Origin: Sphingomonas alpina
Lineage (GTDB): Bacteria > Pseudomonadota > Alphaproteobacteria > Sphingomonadales > Sphingomonadaceae
Length of the DNA stretch: 64,000 bases
Direction of reading: 5' to 3'
NCBI RefSeq assembly: GCF_014490665.1
Contig: NZ_CP061038.1
Location: 2,976,001 to 3,040,000 of the forward strand
The notes beneath the pieces were generated by a model, which saw only the letters and a program-made list of their open reading frames with translations, was not told the origin of the DNA and made no database searches. Position 1 is the first letter of the stretch; every line of letters starts with the position of its first letter. A program made the translations under genes and the position numbers. Of the stretch, positions 42,358 to 52,086 are shown in pieces.

Positions 42358-42855
42358 TCACCCCGGGATCGGCCCGATCGGCCAGTTGCCCACGGCACTT
42401 TCGACCTCGGCGGCCGTCGAAGGGCACATCTCATACAAAGTGAATGCGATCTTGCCGTCGAGATACCAATCCGCGCCGCGTACATCCTTCTCGATGCCGG
42501 TCGAATAGCAGACCGCCGCCTTGCTCCCGTCGGCGATCATCAGAATCGCCCAGTTCACATCGCCGCCGCTGGCCGGATCGAAGGTGCGGGAGAAAAGCCT
42601 GCCCTGCGTTTTCAGGATCGGGACGGTGACTCCTTTGCCGGCCAGCACATCATCGCGAATATCGCCCGCGGGAACGGCGGCCTCGATCGCCGCACGCACC
42701 TGGGGATGGCCGAGGAAGCTGACGCCCTTCACCTTGTCATAGGGATATTTGCCGGCATAGCCGGCCAGATCGGGCGCTGTCCCGCCCCTGGCGAAAATCG
42801 GTCCGCCGACCATCATTGTGGCCACCGCGATGGCAGCGCCCAGTTTCGTGCTCAT
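42358..42855 (-). CDS. Small secreted protein of unknown function
   Basis: A 165-residue protein with a signal peptide (MSTKLGAAIAVATMMVGGPIFA), then PYDKVKGVSFLGHPQVRAAIEAAV and two cysteines (AVCYSTG, EMCPSTA). It has the look of an exported enzyme inhibitor or binding protein, but no family is recognised. It is one of four consecutive small exported proteins with 27-45 bp spacers. Confidence 0.68.
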   Translation of the reverse strand: MSTKLGAAIAVATMMVGGPIFARGGTAPDLAGYAGKYPYDKVKGVSFLGHPQVRAAIEAAVPAGDIRDDVLAGKGVTVPILKTQGRLFSRTFDPASGGDVNWAILMIADGSKAAVCYSTGIEKDVRGADWYLDGKIAFTLYEMCPSTAAEVESAVGNWPIGPIPG

Positions 42856-42899
42856 CTTACGCCCACTCCATCCATCCGTCCAAATCCAGACACCGGACG

Positions 42900-43328
42900 T
42901 TACCGCCCGATGTCGCCGCCCTGCACATACAGCGCGCCCTCCTCGCCGGGCGTATCCCATGAGTTATAATCGCCATAGGTGGTGACGGACAGCGATCGCT
43001 TGTCGACCTTGTGCTTGAAGATCATCAGGCACAGCCCGTTGCTGCTGCAGCTCTCAATCTCGGGCAGCGCGTCGCAAATGTTCGCCTTGCCGGGCAACGG
43101 ACCGTCCAGGCCATAGACCTCCTTGGTACAATCGGGTTGCGGCGCCGGAACCCAGCCCTCGCCGATCGCAACCTTGCGGAAAGTGGCATAGGACGGCCCA
43201 CCTTGCTCGGACGCGCCCTTCAGCAAACTGCTGACGGTTTGTGCCGCTGCCGCCTTGCGTGCAGCCGCAGGATTACCCGCAACCAGCATGATCGCTGCGG
43301 CCGATCCGACGATGATCCATTGACGCAT
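42900..43328 (-). CDS. Small secreted protein of unknown function
   Basis: A 142-residue exported protein: signal peptide MRQWIIVGSAAAIMLVAGNP ending near AAA, then four cysteines (DCTKEVY, ICDAL, ESCSSNGLCLM) that suggest two disulphides. The sequence SYATFRKVAIGEGWVPAPQP is notable but unassigned. It sits in the run of small exported proteins downstream of sdhA. Confidence 0.68.
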   Translation of the reverse strand: MRQWIIVGSAAAIMLVAGNPAAARKAAAAQTVSSLLKGASEQGGPSYATFRKVAIGEGWVPAPQPDCTKEVYGLDGPLPGKANICDALPEIESCSSNGLCLMIFKHKVDKRSLSVTTYGDYNSWDTPGEEGALYVQGGDIGR

Positions 43329-43363
43329 AACTCAAAACCCCTGCCACTGAGTAATGCGGCACT

Positions 43364-43780
43364 TTAAAGCGAGTCGTCCTCGATGCGATAGAGCTGCCAG
43401 CAATCAGCCTTTCGAAAGGTGTAGCGCATCTGATAATCGCTATCCCTGCCGGCCAGCGTCACCTCGACTTCGCCCTCAGCTTGGTTCGACACGCTCCGCC
43501 GCAAACCGGCATCGGCCTGTTTTCGCGCATTGGGCATGACCGGAAATACCGGCACGGCGATCATGCGCGTCACCGGTTTCGGCTCGGGCTCGGCCATGGC
43601 ATCGATCACGATGCTCCGCAGCGGACGCGCGGTGAAGGCCCGTTGCGTAGCGACATCGTTCATGAAGGTATCGAGAAAGGCCGGAAAATTCTGTGACGGA
43701 CAGACCGCGGCAGACGCTGCGGGAACGGCACCGGCCAGTGCAATGAGGATCGCGGTCATGGCGAAGCGGATTTTACGCAT
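43364..43780 (-). CDS. Small secreted protein, paralogue of the next gene upstream
   Basis: A 138-residue protein with a signal peptide (MRKIRFAMTAILIALAGAVP). The mature part begins CPSQNFPAFLDTFMNDVATQ and ends KADCWQLYRIED. Both patterns recur in the neighbouring 43807-44355 product, so the pair probably arose by tandem duplication and divergence. The segments fit a small NTF2-like or DUF-type fold, but that is a guess. Confidence 0.68.
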   Translation of the reverse strand: MRKIRFAMTAILIALAGAVPAASAAVCPSQNFPAFLDTFMNDVATQRAFTARPLRSIVIDAMAEPEPKPVTRMIAVPVFPVMPNARKQADAGLRRSVSNQAEGEVEVTLAGRDSDYQMRYTFRKADCWQLYRIEDDSL

Positions 43781-43806
43781 CGGACATGTCACGCGCAGAA
43801 CCGGAC

Positions 43807-44355
43807 TCAACGCAGGTCGCGGGTGAGCTGCCAGCATCCATTGCTGAATTCGAAGATATAGGCACCCGGCTTGCCGATGGTCCGAACAAGTGCGCCCGGA
43901 TCGTCGCCCTCGCCCTTGCCGTCATATTCGACCTTTATATAATCGACCTGCCAGGTCTTGCCGCTCAGCAAGCGCGGTTTGATCTGCATCTGTTGACGGC
44001 TGTCCTGTCCGGCGGGCGCCGCCGCATCGACATACTGATAATCCTGCATCGCGATCCGGTAATCACGATAGTCGCGCCCAATGATGCTGCGCATCAGCTT
44101 GCCCGGTTGCTGCAGGGCTCGGACCTCGATCTGCGGTGCCAGATGCGCCTTGCGTACCGCATCATTCTGCGTGAACAATTCGAAGAAGCCGTCAAAATTA
44201 TCGGACTTGCAGGCGGCGATCGCACTGCTCAGCATCTCGGCATCGGAAACGGTATCGTCCACCCCGGAAGCATGCGCCATGGCGTGCAGCGATGCGGCCC
44301 CACACAGCCCAGCCAGCATCACCACCGCCAGCACCATGTTCCCACCGAGACGCAT
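43807..44355 (-). CDS. Small secreted protein, paralogue of the gene downstream
   Basis: A 182-residue exported protein: signal segment LGGNMVLAVVMLAGLCGAAS, mature part with CKSDNFDGFFELFTQNDAV and end FSNGCWQLTRDLR, matching the 43364-43780 product in both places. GGAG six bases before ATG 44355 supports that start over the one four codons earlier. It begins ~50 bases after the sdhA stop, so it may be read through from the sdh promoter. Confidence 0.68.
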   Translation of the reverse strand: MRLGGNMVLAVVMLAGLCGAASLHAMAHASGVDDTVSDAEMLSSAIAACKSDNFDGFFELFTQNDAVRKAHLAPQIEVRALQQPGKLMRSIIGRDYRDYRIAMQDYQYVDAAAPAGQDSRQQMQIKPRLLSGKTWQVDYIKVEYDGKGEGDDPGALVRTIGKPGAYIFEFSNGCWQLTRDLR

Positions 44356-44407
44356 AGGATACTCCATCTACGATTCTCCACGGCCCCGTAAGGGCCGTTC
44401 GGAGCCC

Positions 44408-46213
44408 TCAGTAAACCCGCTTCTTCGGCTTGATATAGTCGATGTCGTCGGTGAGCGTGTAATCATGCACCGGGCGGAAGCCGAGCGTCGTCGCACCGCC
44501 TTTGCCGCCCCAGCCGTCGAATGTCGCAGTGGTGTGCTTCATCCAGTTCGCGTCGTCGCGGTCCGGGAAGTCCTCGTTGACGTGTGCACCACGGCTTTCC
44601 TTGCGATTGGCCGCGGAGTCCATCGTCACCACTGCCTGGGCAATCAGATTGTCGAGCTCGAGCGTCTCGACCAGATCGGTATTCCAGATCAGCGAGCGGT
44701 CCTTCACATCGACATCCGCCATCCGTTGATAGGTCTTGGCGATCTGCGTCTTGCCTTCGTTGAGCAACTCATCGGAGCGGAACACCGCGCAATGCTTCTG
44801 CATCGTCCGCTGCATTTCGAGCCGCACCTCGGCGGTCGGCGACCCGCCCTTGGCGTTCCGGAAATGGTCGAGCCGGCCGAGCGCCAGCTCCTCCGATCCC
44901 TTGGGCAGCGGATTGTGCGACGTGCCGGGCTTGAGAGTTTCCTTGAGGCGCAGGCCTGTCGCGCGGCCGAACACCACCAGATCGATCAGCGAGTTGGAGC
45001 CCAGTCGGTTCGCGCCGTGCACCGAGACGCACGCGGCCTCACCGACTGCGAACAGGCCCGGGACGACGGTGTCCGGATTGCCATCCTTCAGCTGGACGAC
45101 CTCGCCGTGATAATTGGTCGGGATACCGCCCATATTGTAATGCACGGTCGGTGTGACCGGCAGGGGCTGGCGCGTCAGGTCGACGCCGGCGAAGATCTTG
45201 CCGGTTTCGGTGATGCCGGGCAGTCGTTCGTGCAGCACCTTGGGATCGATATGGTCGAGATGGAGATAGATATGATCCTTCTCCTTGCCGACACCGCGGC
45301 CTTCGCGGATTTCCATCGCCATCGAGCGTGACACCACGTCGCGCGACGCGAGATCCTTGGCCGAGGGAGCATAGCGCTCCATGAAACGCTCGCCTTCGCT
45401 ATTGGTCAGATACCCGCCCTCGCCGCGCGCGCCCTCGGTGATCAGCACGCCGGCGCCGTAGATGCCGGTCGGGTGGAACTGAACGAACTCCATGTCCTGC
45501 AGCGGGAGCCCCGCACGCAGCACCATGCCACCGCCGTCGCCGGTGCAGGTATGCGCCGACGTCGCGGAGAAATAGGTGCGACCATAGCCGCCCGTCGCCA
45601 GCACGACCGAGTGCGAGCGGAAGCGGTGGATCGACCCATCGTCCATGCACAAGGCGATCACACCACGGCACACGCCATTTTCCATGATCAGGTCGAGCGC
45701 GAAATATTCGATGTAGAAATCGGCGTCATACTTCAGGCTCTGCTGATAGAGCGCGTGGAGCATGGCATGGCCGGTGCGGTCGGCGGCAGCGCAGGTGCGC
45801 TGCGCGGGAGGACCTTCGCCCATATTCTGCATCATGCCCCCGAACGGGCGCTGATAGATCTTGCCTTCATCGGTGCGGCTGAACGGCACGCCGGCATGTT
45901 CGAGTTCGTAGACCGCGGCTGGCGCCTCACGCACCATATATTCGATCGCATCCTGGTCGCCGAGCCAGTCCGACCCCTTGACGGTGTCGAACATGTGCCA
46001 GGTCCAGTGATCCGGCCCCATATTGCCGAGCGACGCGGCGATACCGCCCTGCGCCGCAACGGTGTGACTGCGCGTCGGAAACACCTTGGTGATGCATGCG
46101 GTCTTCAGGCCCGCCTCGGCGATGCCCATTGTCGCACGCAGGCCCGAACCGCCCGCGCCCACGACCACGGCATCATAGGTGTGGTCGATGATCTTATAGG
46201 CTGCTTCGGCCAT
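44408..46213 (-). CDS. sdhA: Succinate dehydrogenase flavoprotein subunit
   Basis: A 601-residue SdhA: FAD-binding [20 protein letters not shown], the covalent-FAD histidine in [13 protein letters not shown], substrate residues in [17 protein letters not shown] [15 protein letters not shown], and [20 protein letters not shown]. It oxidises succinate to fumarate. It overlaps the sdhD stop by one base and follows sdhC-sdhD; sdhB is not next to it but ~8 kb downstream. Confidence 0.96.
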   Translation of the reverse strand: MAEAAYKIIDHTYDAVVVGAGGSGLRATMGIAEAGLKTACITKVFPTRSHTVAAQGGIAASLGNMGPDHWTWHMFDTVKGSDWLGDQDAIEYMVREAPAAVYELEHAGVPFSRTDEGKIYQRPFGGMMQNMGEGPPAQRTCAAADRTGHAMLHALYQQSLKYDADFYIEYFALDLIMENGVCRGVIALCMDDGSIHRFRSHSVVLATGGYGRTYFSATSAHTCTGDGGGMVLRAGLPLQDMEFVQFHPTGIYGAGVLITEGARGEGGYLTNSEGERFMERYAPSAKDLASRDVVSRSMAMEIREGRGVGKEKDHIYLHLDHIDPKVLHERLPGITETGKIFAGVDLTRQPLPVTPTVHYNMGGIPTNYHGEVVQLKDGNPDTVVPGLFAVGEAACVSVHGANRLGSNSLIDLVVFGRATGLRLKETLKPGTSHNPLPKGSEELALGRLDHFRNAKGGSPTAEVRLEMQRTMQKHCAVFRSDELLNEGKTQIAKTYQRMADVDVKDRSLIWNTDLVETLELDNLIAQAVVTMDSAANRKESRGAHVNEDFPDRDDANWMKHTTATFDGWGGKGGATTLGFRPVHDYTLTDDIDYIKPKKRVY

Positions 46214-46599
46214 TATGCAGGCGTCCCGGTAAAGGCGATCCGGAGGATCGAGAAGATGGCCACCGCGGCGGTGCCGACGGTGAAGAAGTTGAGCACGATC
46301 ATCAGCACGACCTGCAGTTCGTCATGGATATAATCCTCGATCAGAACCTGCAGCCCGAGCCGGAAGTGATAGAAGACCGAAGCAACCAGCAGGATCAGCG
46401 GGATCGCCACCCAGGCCGATGAAACCCAGTTGCGCACCGTCGCATAATCATAAGCCGGCAGTTGCGCGATCGCGATCATGAACCACAGCATCAGCACCAG
46501 ATTCGCCGCCGCCGTCAGCCGCTGATGCCACCAGTGATGCGCACCATGCTTTGCGCTGCCGAGACCGCGGACGCGGCCGAGATTGGTGCCGTTGCCCAT
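46213..46599 (-). CDS. sdhD: Succinate dehydrogenase membrane anchor subunit
   Basis: A 128-residue protein with three membrane helices and the heme-ligand region [19 protein letters not shown] typical of SdhD in alphaproteobacteria. It holds the catalytic subunits to the membrane and helps form the ubiquinone site. It begins one codon after the sdhC stop. Confidence 0.92.
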   Translation of the reverse strand: MGNGTNLGRVRGLGSAKHGAHHWWHQRLTAAANLVLMLWFMIAIAQLPAYDYATVRNWVSSAWVAIPLILLVASVFYHFRLGLQVLIEDYIHDELQVVLMIVLNFFTVGTAAVAIFSILRIAFTGTPA

Positions 46600-46600
46600 C

Positions 46601-47011
46601 TTATTTGCCCCCCAGCAGATAGAGCCAGAAGGCGGCGGTCAGCGTGACCGATCCGATCACCGTCAGCCAGGCGCCGATCCTGTTGCTCTTCAATTCATAT
46701 CCGGCGCCGGTATCGAGCAGGAAATGGCGGATGCCGGTTGCCATGTGCTGGAAGAACGACAGCGTCAGGCCGATTCCCACGACATAGCCGATCGCCCCGC
46801 CCCAGAACTGGGTGAAGACATGCAGAAAGGTCGCATAGCTGTCCTTGCCGCCGGCGAGTGCCGCGAGCCACCACACGAACGCCCCGGTGCCGACGGTTGC
46901 CATGCCATCGCCGGTGGCACGGTGCACGATCGACACGGTCATCGTGATCGGCCAGCGCACATGCCACACATGTGGGCTGAGCGGGCGGGCGACGGGCGGT
47001 TTGGTGGCCAA
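46601..47011 (-). CDS. sdhC: Succinate dehydrogenase cytochrome b556 subunit
   Basis: A 136-residue protein with three helices and the SdhC signatures RPLSPHVW, SIVHRATG and HMATGIRHFLLDTG, which includes the axial heme histidine. No ATG opens the frame; TTG 47011 has AAGGA seven bases upstream and gives the usual start (L/M-ATKPPVARPLSPH). It is the first gene of sdhC-D-A. Confidence 0.92.
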   Translation of the reverse strand: MATKPPVARPLSPHVWHVRWPITMTVSIVHRATGDGMATVGTGAFVWWLAALAGGKDSYATFLHVFTQFWGGAIGYVVGIGLTLSFFQHMATGIRHFLLDTGAGYELKSNRIGAWLTVIGSVTLTAAFWLYLLGGK

Positions 47012-47180
47012 GAGCAAGTCCTTCGTCAGGCAATGCTGGACCTATTAGTCCGCCTATGCCGCGATGCAAGACGGAACGCCTCTCACATCCGTGTCCTAAC
47101 TGCCTCTTAACCAAATCGGGTTAGCCCAAAGACACAGAACCACGGGACCATATCCGGGTCGCCCAGACGGAGTTTCGCAC

Positions 47181-48539
47181 TTGGACGCCAACGACCTGCC
47201 TGCCCCCGGCACGATCGCCGCGAAAATCGATCTGACCGCGCGCCTGCGCGTGTTCGATTTCGACGGATCGCTCGCCAGCGCGAGCCGCGACGCCTGGGCT
47301 GTGCTCGAACCCGATATCCGGGCTGTATCCGAGGCTTATTGGCAACAATGGCTTCGTTGCTTCGCCGACGAACGCATCTGGGCGCCACACGAAACCGACA
47401 AGATGATCGAGGTCGGCTGCGTCTTCCTGCGCAACCGCTTCATGGACACCAAGGGTCGTGCCTGGGTCGAATCGGTCGAGCGCTCGGTCGCCGCCGCCTA
47501 TACCAATGATGTGTCGCCGCTGGCCTTGCTGTCGATGATCAACGCCAGCGACCGCGCCGCGCTCAACATCCTTACCAAGCGAGTCGATCATGCCGATGTG
47601 AAGTTGCCGGTACTGATCGACACGCTGATGCGCCTTTCCGCGCTCGAGGGCGAAATCACGGTCGCGATCTACAATGGCTATCGCGAACATAGTGCCCAGA
47701 CCGCGCGCGATCGCCTCGCAACCGAATTCCGCGACGGCATCGCCCGGATGGTCGAGAGCGCAACGCAGGAATCGGGCGTGCTGCGCGGCCAGTCGGTCAG
47801 CACCTCCAACTCCGCACGCGGCATGCTCGGCAAAACCTCTGAAGTCGCCGCCGCTGCCGAGCAATCTGCGGTCGCGATGCGCGAAGCCGCCCATACCGCC
47901 GCTGGACTGATCCGGGCAATCGAAGACGCCCGCACCGAAGTCGAGGCAGCGCGCGAGATTGCCACCCGCGCCTCGACCCAGGCGAGCACGGCGGTCGGCA
48001 TGTCGGAAACCCTGTCCGATCACGCCAAGTCGATCGAATCCATCCTCGGCCTGATCCGTGACATTGCCGGGCAGACCAACTTGCTCGCGCTGAACGCGAC
48101 GATCGAGGCGGCTCGCGCCGGCGATGCCGGCCGCGGCTTCGCGGTCGTTGCGCAGGAAGTGAAGAGCCTCGCCAACCAGACCGCCCGCGCGACCGACGAT
48201 ATCGCCGCCAAGATCGCCGCGATACAGTCGGCCACGCGTTCGACCGTCGATACAAATGCATCGATCAAGGCAACTGTCGCCGAGGTGCAGGAAAGCGCCA
48301 ACCGCATCCGCTCCGCGATGGAGGCGCAGGCGCAGACCGTGACCGCGATCACCGCGGCGGTCGATGAAACCGCGCTCGCCGCGGATTCGATGTCGAATAC
48401 CATCGCCGCGATCCGCGAAGATACCGAAACCGTCGCATCGGAGATCGACCGTGTCGGCAAGGGCTTCGATTCGCTCGAAGCAAGACTGGGGACACTCAAG
48501 AACAGCGCAGGCGAGTTCATCGCCAAAGTCGCTGCATGA
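47181..48539 (+). CDS. Soluble chemoreceptor with degenerate globin-like sensor domain (1)
   Basis: A 452-residue methyl-accepting protein without membrane helices. Residues ~1-160 look like a protoglobin-type sensor ([40 protein letters not shown]), but the position of the proximal heme His carries no His, so heme binding is doubtful. From ~212 on there is a signalling hairpin with the tip [20 protein letters not shown] and [20 protein letters not shown]. It starts with TTG at 47181 after GGAG. The following gene repeats the last ~240 residues almost exactly. Confidence 0.82.
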   Translation: MDANDLPAPGTIAAKIDLTARLRVFDFDGSLASASRDAWAVLEPDIRAVSEAYWQQWLRCFADERIWAPHETDKMIEVGCVFLRNRFMDTKGRAWVESVERSVAAAYTNDVSPLALLSMINASDRAALNILTKRVDHADVKLPVLIDTLMRLSALEGEITVAIYNGYREHSAQTARDRLATEFRDGIARMVESATQESGVLRGQSVSTSNSARGMLGKTSEVAAAAEQSAVAMREAAHTAAGLIRAIEDARTEVEAAREIATRASTQASTAVGMSETLSDHAKSIESILGLIRDIAGQTNLLALNATIEAARAGDAGRGFAVVAQEVKSLANQTARATDDIAAKIAAIQSATRSTVDTNASIKATVAEVQESANRIRSAMEAQAQTVTAITAAVDETALAADSMSNTIAAIREDTETVASEIDRVGKGFDSLEARLGTLKNSAGEFIAKVAA

Positions 48540-48555
48540 GCATTGGGAGGACGAC

Positions 48556-49929
48556 GTGGTGGTACAAGCAAACGGCGCGACTTTAGGCGGCTGGAGCGGC
48601 GGCGCGCGCAGTGCGGCCGAGCGCGTCGGCGATTATGACTGGGACAAGGCGATCGCCGCCGCCAGCGCGGAAATCTCGACCCTGATCGCGGGGTCGGAAG
48701 AGAAGATCGCGCGCGCCTTTTGGAGCCACTACATGTCGCTGCCTTCGACAGCGCATATCAGGCCATATCTGTCGGGCGATCTGCTGGCCAAGCGCATTGC
48801 GCGAAGCACGCGCTATACCAAGATCAAATATGCCGACCCGTTCGGCGAACAATGGATGACGCTCGCCTTCGGCCATGCCAGCGAATCCTATGAATCCAAT
48901 GTACCCTTGCCCGCCCTGCTGTCATCGCTCAGCTTTGCGCACAGCCAGACGCTGGGCATCATCGCCGAACGACTGAACGGCGACACGGCACGCGCACAAC
49001 ATCTCGCCGACATCATCCAGCGCCTCGCGCTGGTGGAAGCCGATGTGATGACGACGCATCTCGGCTCGCGCGACGCGGAACGCGCACGCGACGAACGCCG
49101 CGAACGATCTGCCCAGTTCAGCGAAAGCATCGGCCAGTCGATCGCCGGCACCGCGACGCTCGGCACACGCATCCGCGTTCAGGCCAAGGGCGCATCCTCC
49201 TCTGCGCGTGGCATGCTCGGCAAGACTTCCGAGGTCGCTTCCGCTGCCGAACAGTCGGCAGTCGCGATGAGAGAAGCGGCACAGACCGCCGCCGGCCTGA
49301 TCCGGGCGATCGAAGACGCGCGCCGCGAAGTCGAGGCCGCCACCGATATCGCGGCCCGCGCGTCGACCCAGGCCAGCGATGCGGTCGGCATGTCGGAAAC
49401 CCTGTCCGATCACGCCAAGTCGATTGAATCGATCCTCGGCCTGATCCGCGACATTGCCGGCCAGACCAATTTGCTCGCCCTGAACGCGACGATCGAGGCG
49501 GCGCGTGCCGGCGATGCCGGTCGCGGTTTCGCAGTCGTTGCGCAGGAAGTGAAATCGCTGGCGAGCCAGACCGCCCGCGCCACCGACGATATCGCCGCCA
49601 AGATCGCCGCGATCCAGTCGGCCACCCGCACAACGGTCGACACCAACGCCTCGATCAAGGCGACTGTCGCCGAAGTGCAGGAAAGCGCCAACCGCATCCG
49701 CTTCGCGATGGAAGCACAGGCGCAGACCGTCACCGCGATCACTGCGGCGGTCGATGAAACCGCGCTCGCCGCGGATTCCATGTCCAACACCATCGCCATG
49801 ATCCGCGAAGACACCGAAAATGTCGCCAGCGAGATCGACACGCTCGAACGCGACTTCAGTGAGGTCAATGAACGCCTCGAGACCCTGCGCGGCGCGGCGG
49901 ACAGCTTTTCCGCCAGCGTCGCGGCCTAG
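48556..49929 (+). CDS. Soluble chemoreceptor with degenerate globin-like sensor domain (2)
   Basis: A 457-residue chemoreceptor paired with the previous one (16-base gap). The sensor part (residues ~1-210) is quite different in sequence ([38 protein letters not shown]), is again protoglobin-like and again lacks a clear proximal His. The signalling part ([12 protein letters not shown] onward) is nearly identical to that of the first receptor, at a constant 1390-bp offset. It starts at GTG 48556 with GGGAGG five bases upstream. No che genes are in the window. Confidence 0.82.
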   Translation: MVVQANGATLGGWSGGARSAAERVGDYDWDKAIAAASAEISTLIAGSEEKIARAFWSHYMSLPSTAHIRPYLSGDLLAKRIARSTRYTKIKYADPFGEQWMTLAFGHASESYESNVPLPALLSSLSFAHSQTLGIIAERLNGDTARAQHLADIIQRLALVEADVMTTHLGSRDAERARDERRERSAQFSESIGQSIAGTATLGTRIRVQAKGASSSARGMLGKTSEVASAAEQSAVAMREAAQTAAGLIRAIEDARREVEAATDIAARASTQASDAVGMSETLSDHAKSIESILGLIRDIAGQTNLLALNATIEAARAGDAGRGFAVVAQEVKSLASQTARATDDIAAKIAAIQSATRTTVDTNASIKATVAEVQESANRIRFAMEAQAQTVTAITAAVDETALAADSMSNTIAMIREDTENVASEIDTLERDFSEVNERLETLRGAADSFSASVAA

Positions 49930-49963
49930 GATAGGCGATCGACGCACCGACTCGAAATGAGCG

Positions 49964-49989
49964 CTTCCCCGGCCTTTGCCGGGGAAAGC
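49964..49989. repeat. Half-palindrome related to the GIY-YIG cassette ends
   Basis: TTCCCCGGC-CTTT-GCCGGGGAA forms a tight hairpin after the second chemoreceptor. It is the inner palindrome of the 33-bp cassette repeat without the GGCCCAGTTGGGA part. It may act as a 3'-end structure here. Confidence 0.7.
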
Positions 49990-50051
49990 GGTGACGAGCA
50001 GGAATCGCGTCCCGGGGTGACGTCCATGGCCTGCACGGCTATGTCGCCCGG

Positions 50052-50753
50052 ATGACCACCAACATCCTCCTCACCGGCAGCAGCCGGGGAATCGGTGCGG
50101 CCATCGCGACTGCGCTGACCGGCCCGGATATCAACCTGATCGGCCATGGCACCGCCAGCGGCATTCCGGCGGATTTCGCCGATCCCGCAGCACCGCACCA
50201 GCTCTGGGCGGCTGCGCTCGACCGGCTCGACGGTCGCATCGACGTCCTGATCAACAATGCCGGCATCTTCGAAGCCAATCCGATCGATCGCCCGGATGAG
50301 GAATGGACCGCAGACTGGGAGCGGACGATGCGCGTCAACCTCACCGCCTCGGCCGAGCTGTGCCGCCTCGCCATCCTTCACTGGCAGGAGCGCAGGTCCG
50401 ACGGGCGAATCGTCAACATCGCCAGCCGCGCCGCCTATCGCGGGGATTCGCCCGAGCATTGGCACTATGCCGCATCCAAGGCAGGCATGGTGGCGATGAC
50501 CAAATCGATCGCGCGCGGCTATGCAGCGCAGGGTATTCTCGCCTTTGCGGTGTGCCCGGGCTTCACCATGACCGGCATGGCCGGCGACTATCTGTCGAGC
50601 CGGGGCGGGGAGAAGCTGCTCGCCGACATCCCGCTCGGCCGTGTCGCGGAGCCCGACGAGGTCGCAGCGGCAGCGAAATTCCTCGCGCTTGAAGCGCCCG
50701 CGTCGATGACAGGATCGGTCCTCGACGTGAACGGGGCAAGCTATGTCCGATAG
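50052..50753 (+). CDS. SDR-family oxidoreductase
   Basis: A 233-residue classical short-chain dehydrogenase: cofactor motif LLTGSSRGIGAAIA, NNAG in VLINNAGIFEANP, catalytic Ser in NIASRAAYRG and the YxxxK in WHYAASKAGM. The end PASMTGSVLDVNGASYVR resembles 3-oxoacyl-ACP reductases, but the substrate is not assigned. The stop overlaps the start of prmA by 11 bases. Confidence 0.87.
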   Translation: MTTNILLTGSSRGIGAAIATALTGPDINLIGHGTASGIPADFADPAAPHQLWAAALDRLDGRIDVLINNAGIFEANPIDRPDEEWTADWERTMRVNLTASAELCRLAILHWQERRSDGRIVNIASRAAYRGDSPEHWHYAASKAGMVAMTKSIARGYAAQGILAFAVCPGFTMTGMAGDYLSSRGGEKLLADIPLGRVAEPDEVAAAAKFLALEAPASMTGSVLDVNGASYVR

Positions 50754-51717
50754 CTGGAAACTCACCCTGCCCTGTACCCGCGCGGAGGCCGAGGCGATCG
50801 ACGCGGCCGACGATTTCGGCATCGATCCGGCACCGGTGCTGATGACCAGTGAGGAAGTCGCCGACGACCCGCTGCGCTGGCGGCTGGACGCCTATTTCGA
50901 GGGCAGGCCGGACAAGGCCGCGATCGCCGCGGTGCGTGCGCTAGCGCCAAGTTCGGCCAAGACCAAGACGACCGCCGAGCGCGTGCCCGATGCCGATTGG
51001 ATCACGCTCAGCCAGTCGGGTATCGAACCGGTTCATGCCGGCCGCTTCTACGTCCACACCGACGCCAACAAGGGCGCTATTCCGGCCGGCGCGCGCCCCT
51101 TCCGCATCGAAGCGAGTCGCGCCTTCGGTACCGGCCAGCACGAGACGACCACTGGCTGCCTGTTGACGCTCGATGCGATGCGCGTGCGGGGCGAACGCGC
51201 GCGCAACCTGGTCGATATCGGCACCGGCACCGGATTGCTGGCCTTCGCCGCGATGCATCTGTGGCCCGGCGCTTATGCCACCGCGTCGGATATCGACGCT
51301 GCGTCGATCGATGTGACGGCGGAGAATGCCGGGCTCAATGGAATAGCGCTCGGAAACGGTCCTCGCGAGCTCGCGCTCGCCGTCGCGCCGGGGCTCGAAC
51401 ATCCATTGCTGATCGGCCGGGCGCCCTATGACCTGATCGTCGCCAATATCCTGGCCGGCCCGCTGATCGCGCTCGCTCCGAGCATCGGCATGGCGCTGGC
51501 GGAGGGTGGCACGCTGGTTCTGGCGGGCTTGCTCAAGAACCAGGCCGATGCCGTGCTGCGCGCCTATCGCCGACAAGGATTAAGGCTTGCGGGCCGGATC
51601 GACACCGGCGACTGGCCGGCGCTGCGCCTACGCAAGCGGGTACGCCACGGCCATGATCGCGTCACGCGGCTCGGCCCCGGCGGCGCGGGCGAAACGCCCG
51701 GGTTCGGCAATTGGTAG
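50743..51717 (+). CDS. prmA: Ribosomal protein L11 methyltransferase
   Basis: A 324-residue SAM-dependent methyltransferase. The N-terminal L11-binding domain is followed by the central RIEASRAFGTGQHETTTGCL stretch (PrmA marker), the SAM motif NLVDIGTGTGLLAFAAMHLW and DLIVANILAGPLIALAPSI. It trimethylates L11. Translationally coupled to the SDR gene, although no functional link is obvious. The C-terminal ~30 residues are unusually Gly/Arg rich. Confidence 0.9.
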   Translation: MSDSWKLTLPCTRAEAEAIDAADDFGIDPAPVLMTSEEVADDPLRWRLDAYFEGRPDKAAIAAVRALAPSSAKTKTTAERVPDADWITLSQSGIEPVHAGRFYVHTDANKGAIPAGARPFRIEASRAFGTGQHETTTGCLLTLDAMRVRGERARNLVDIGTGTGLLAFAAMHLWPGAYATASDIDAASIDVTAENAGLNGIALGNGPRELALAVAPGLEHPLLIGRAPYDLIVANILAGPLIALAPSIGMALAEGGTLVLAGLLKNQADAVLRAYRRQGLRLAGRIDTGDWPALRLRKRVRHGHDRVTRLGPGGAGETPGFGNW

Positions 51718-51754
51718 CCTGACGAACCTTAGCGTGTTTTCGACCAAAGCCGTC

Positions 51755-52080
51755 GGTGTCCGGCCCCTGTTACGTCCTGTTATCTCCTGTTTTTCGGCAC
51801 TATTTTTTTGCTCCTGTTACTGCTGAGTCGAAAGCCCGATTATCGGATTGTTTTCAACAGCTTGATGGGGCCGCTCCTGTTATTGAAAAACAGGACGGAA
51901 CAGGAGCCATAACAGGAGCCGTTTTGATCGAAACAGGAGCTTGCGTCAGACGCTTCGCATCCATGTGAAAGAACGGGCGGCCATGAGAAAGAGCGGGACA
52001 AGGGCACCTGAACGACTCTCGTCCGACCGTCACATTGCCGCATCCCGCAGCTTTGTTGAATCGCCACTCGGCGGATCAGC
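51755..52080 (+). repeat. Intergenic repeat-cluster element, copy B (CTCCTGTT units)
   Basis: Forward units CCCCTGTT 51764, GTCCTGTT 51774, CTCCTGTT 51784, 51811 and 51874. Inverted AACAGGA(C/G) units at 51889, 51899, 51911 and 51932. Spacing closely follows copy A (three units 10 bp apart, then ~27; inverted pairs 12 and 21 apart). The tail has GAGAAAGAGCGGGACAAG and TTGAATCG like copy A. It fills the spacer between prmA and the secreted RidA gene. Confidence 0.8.
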
Positions 52081-52086
52081 TCAAAT

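Noticed and set aside
47181..47660. Heme-binding globin-coupled oxygen sensor (HemAT-like) assignment for the chemoreceptors
   Set aside because: The fold outline fits, but I see no His at the proximal position in either receptor, so oxygen sensing is not claimed.
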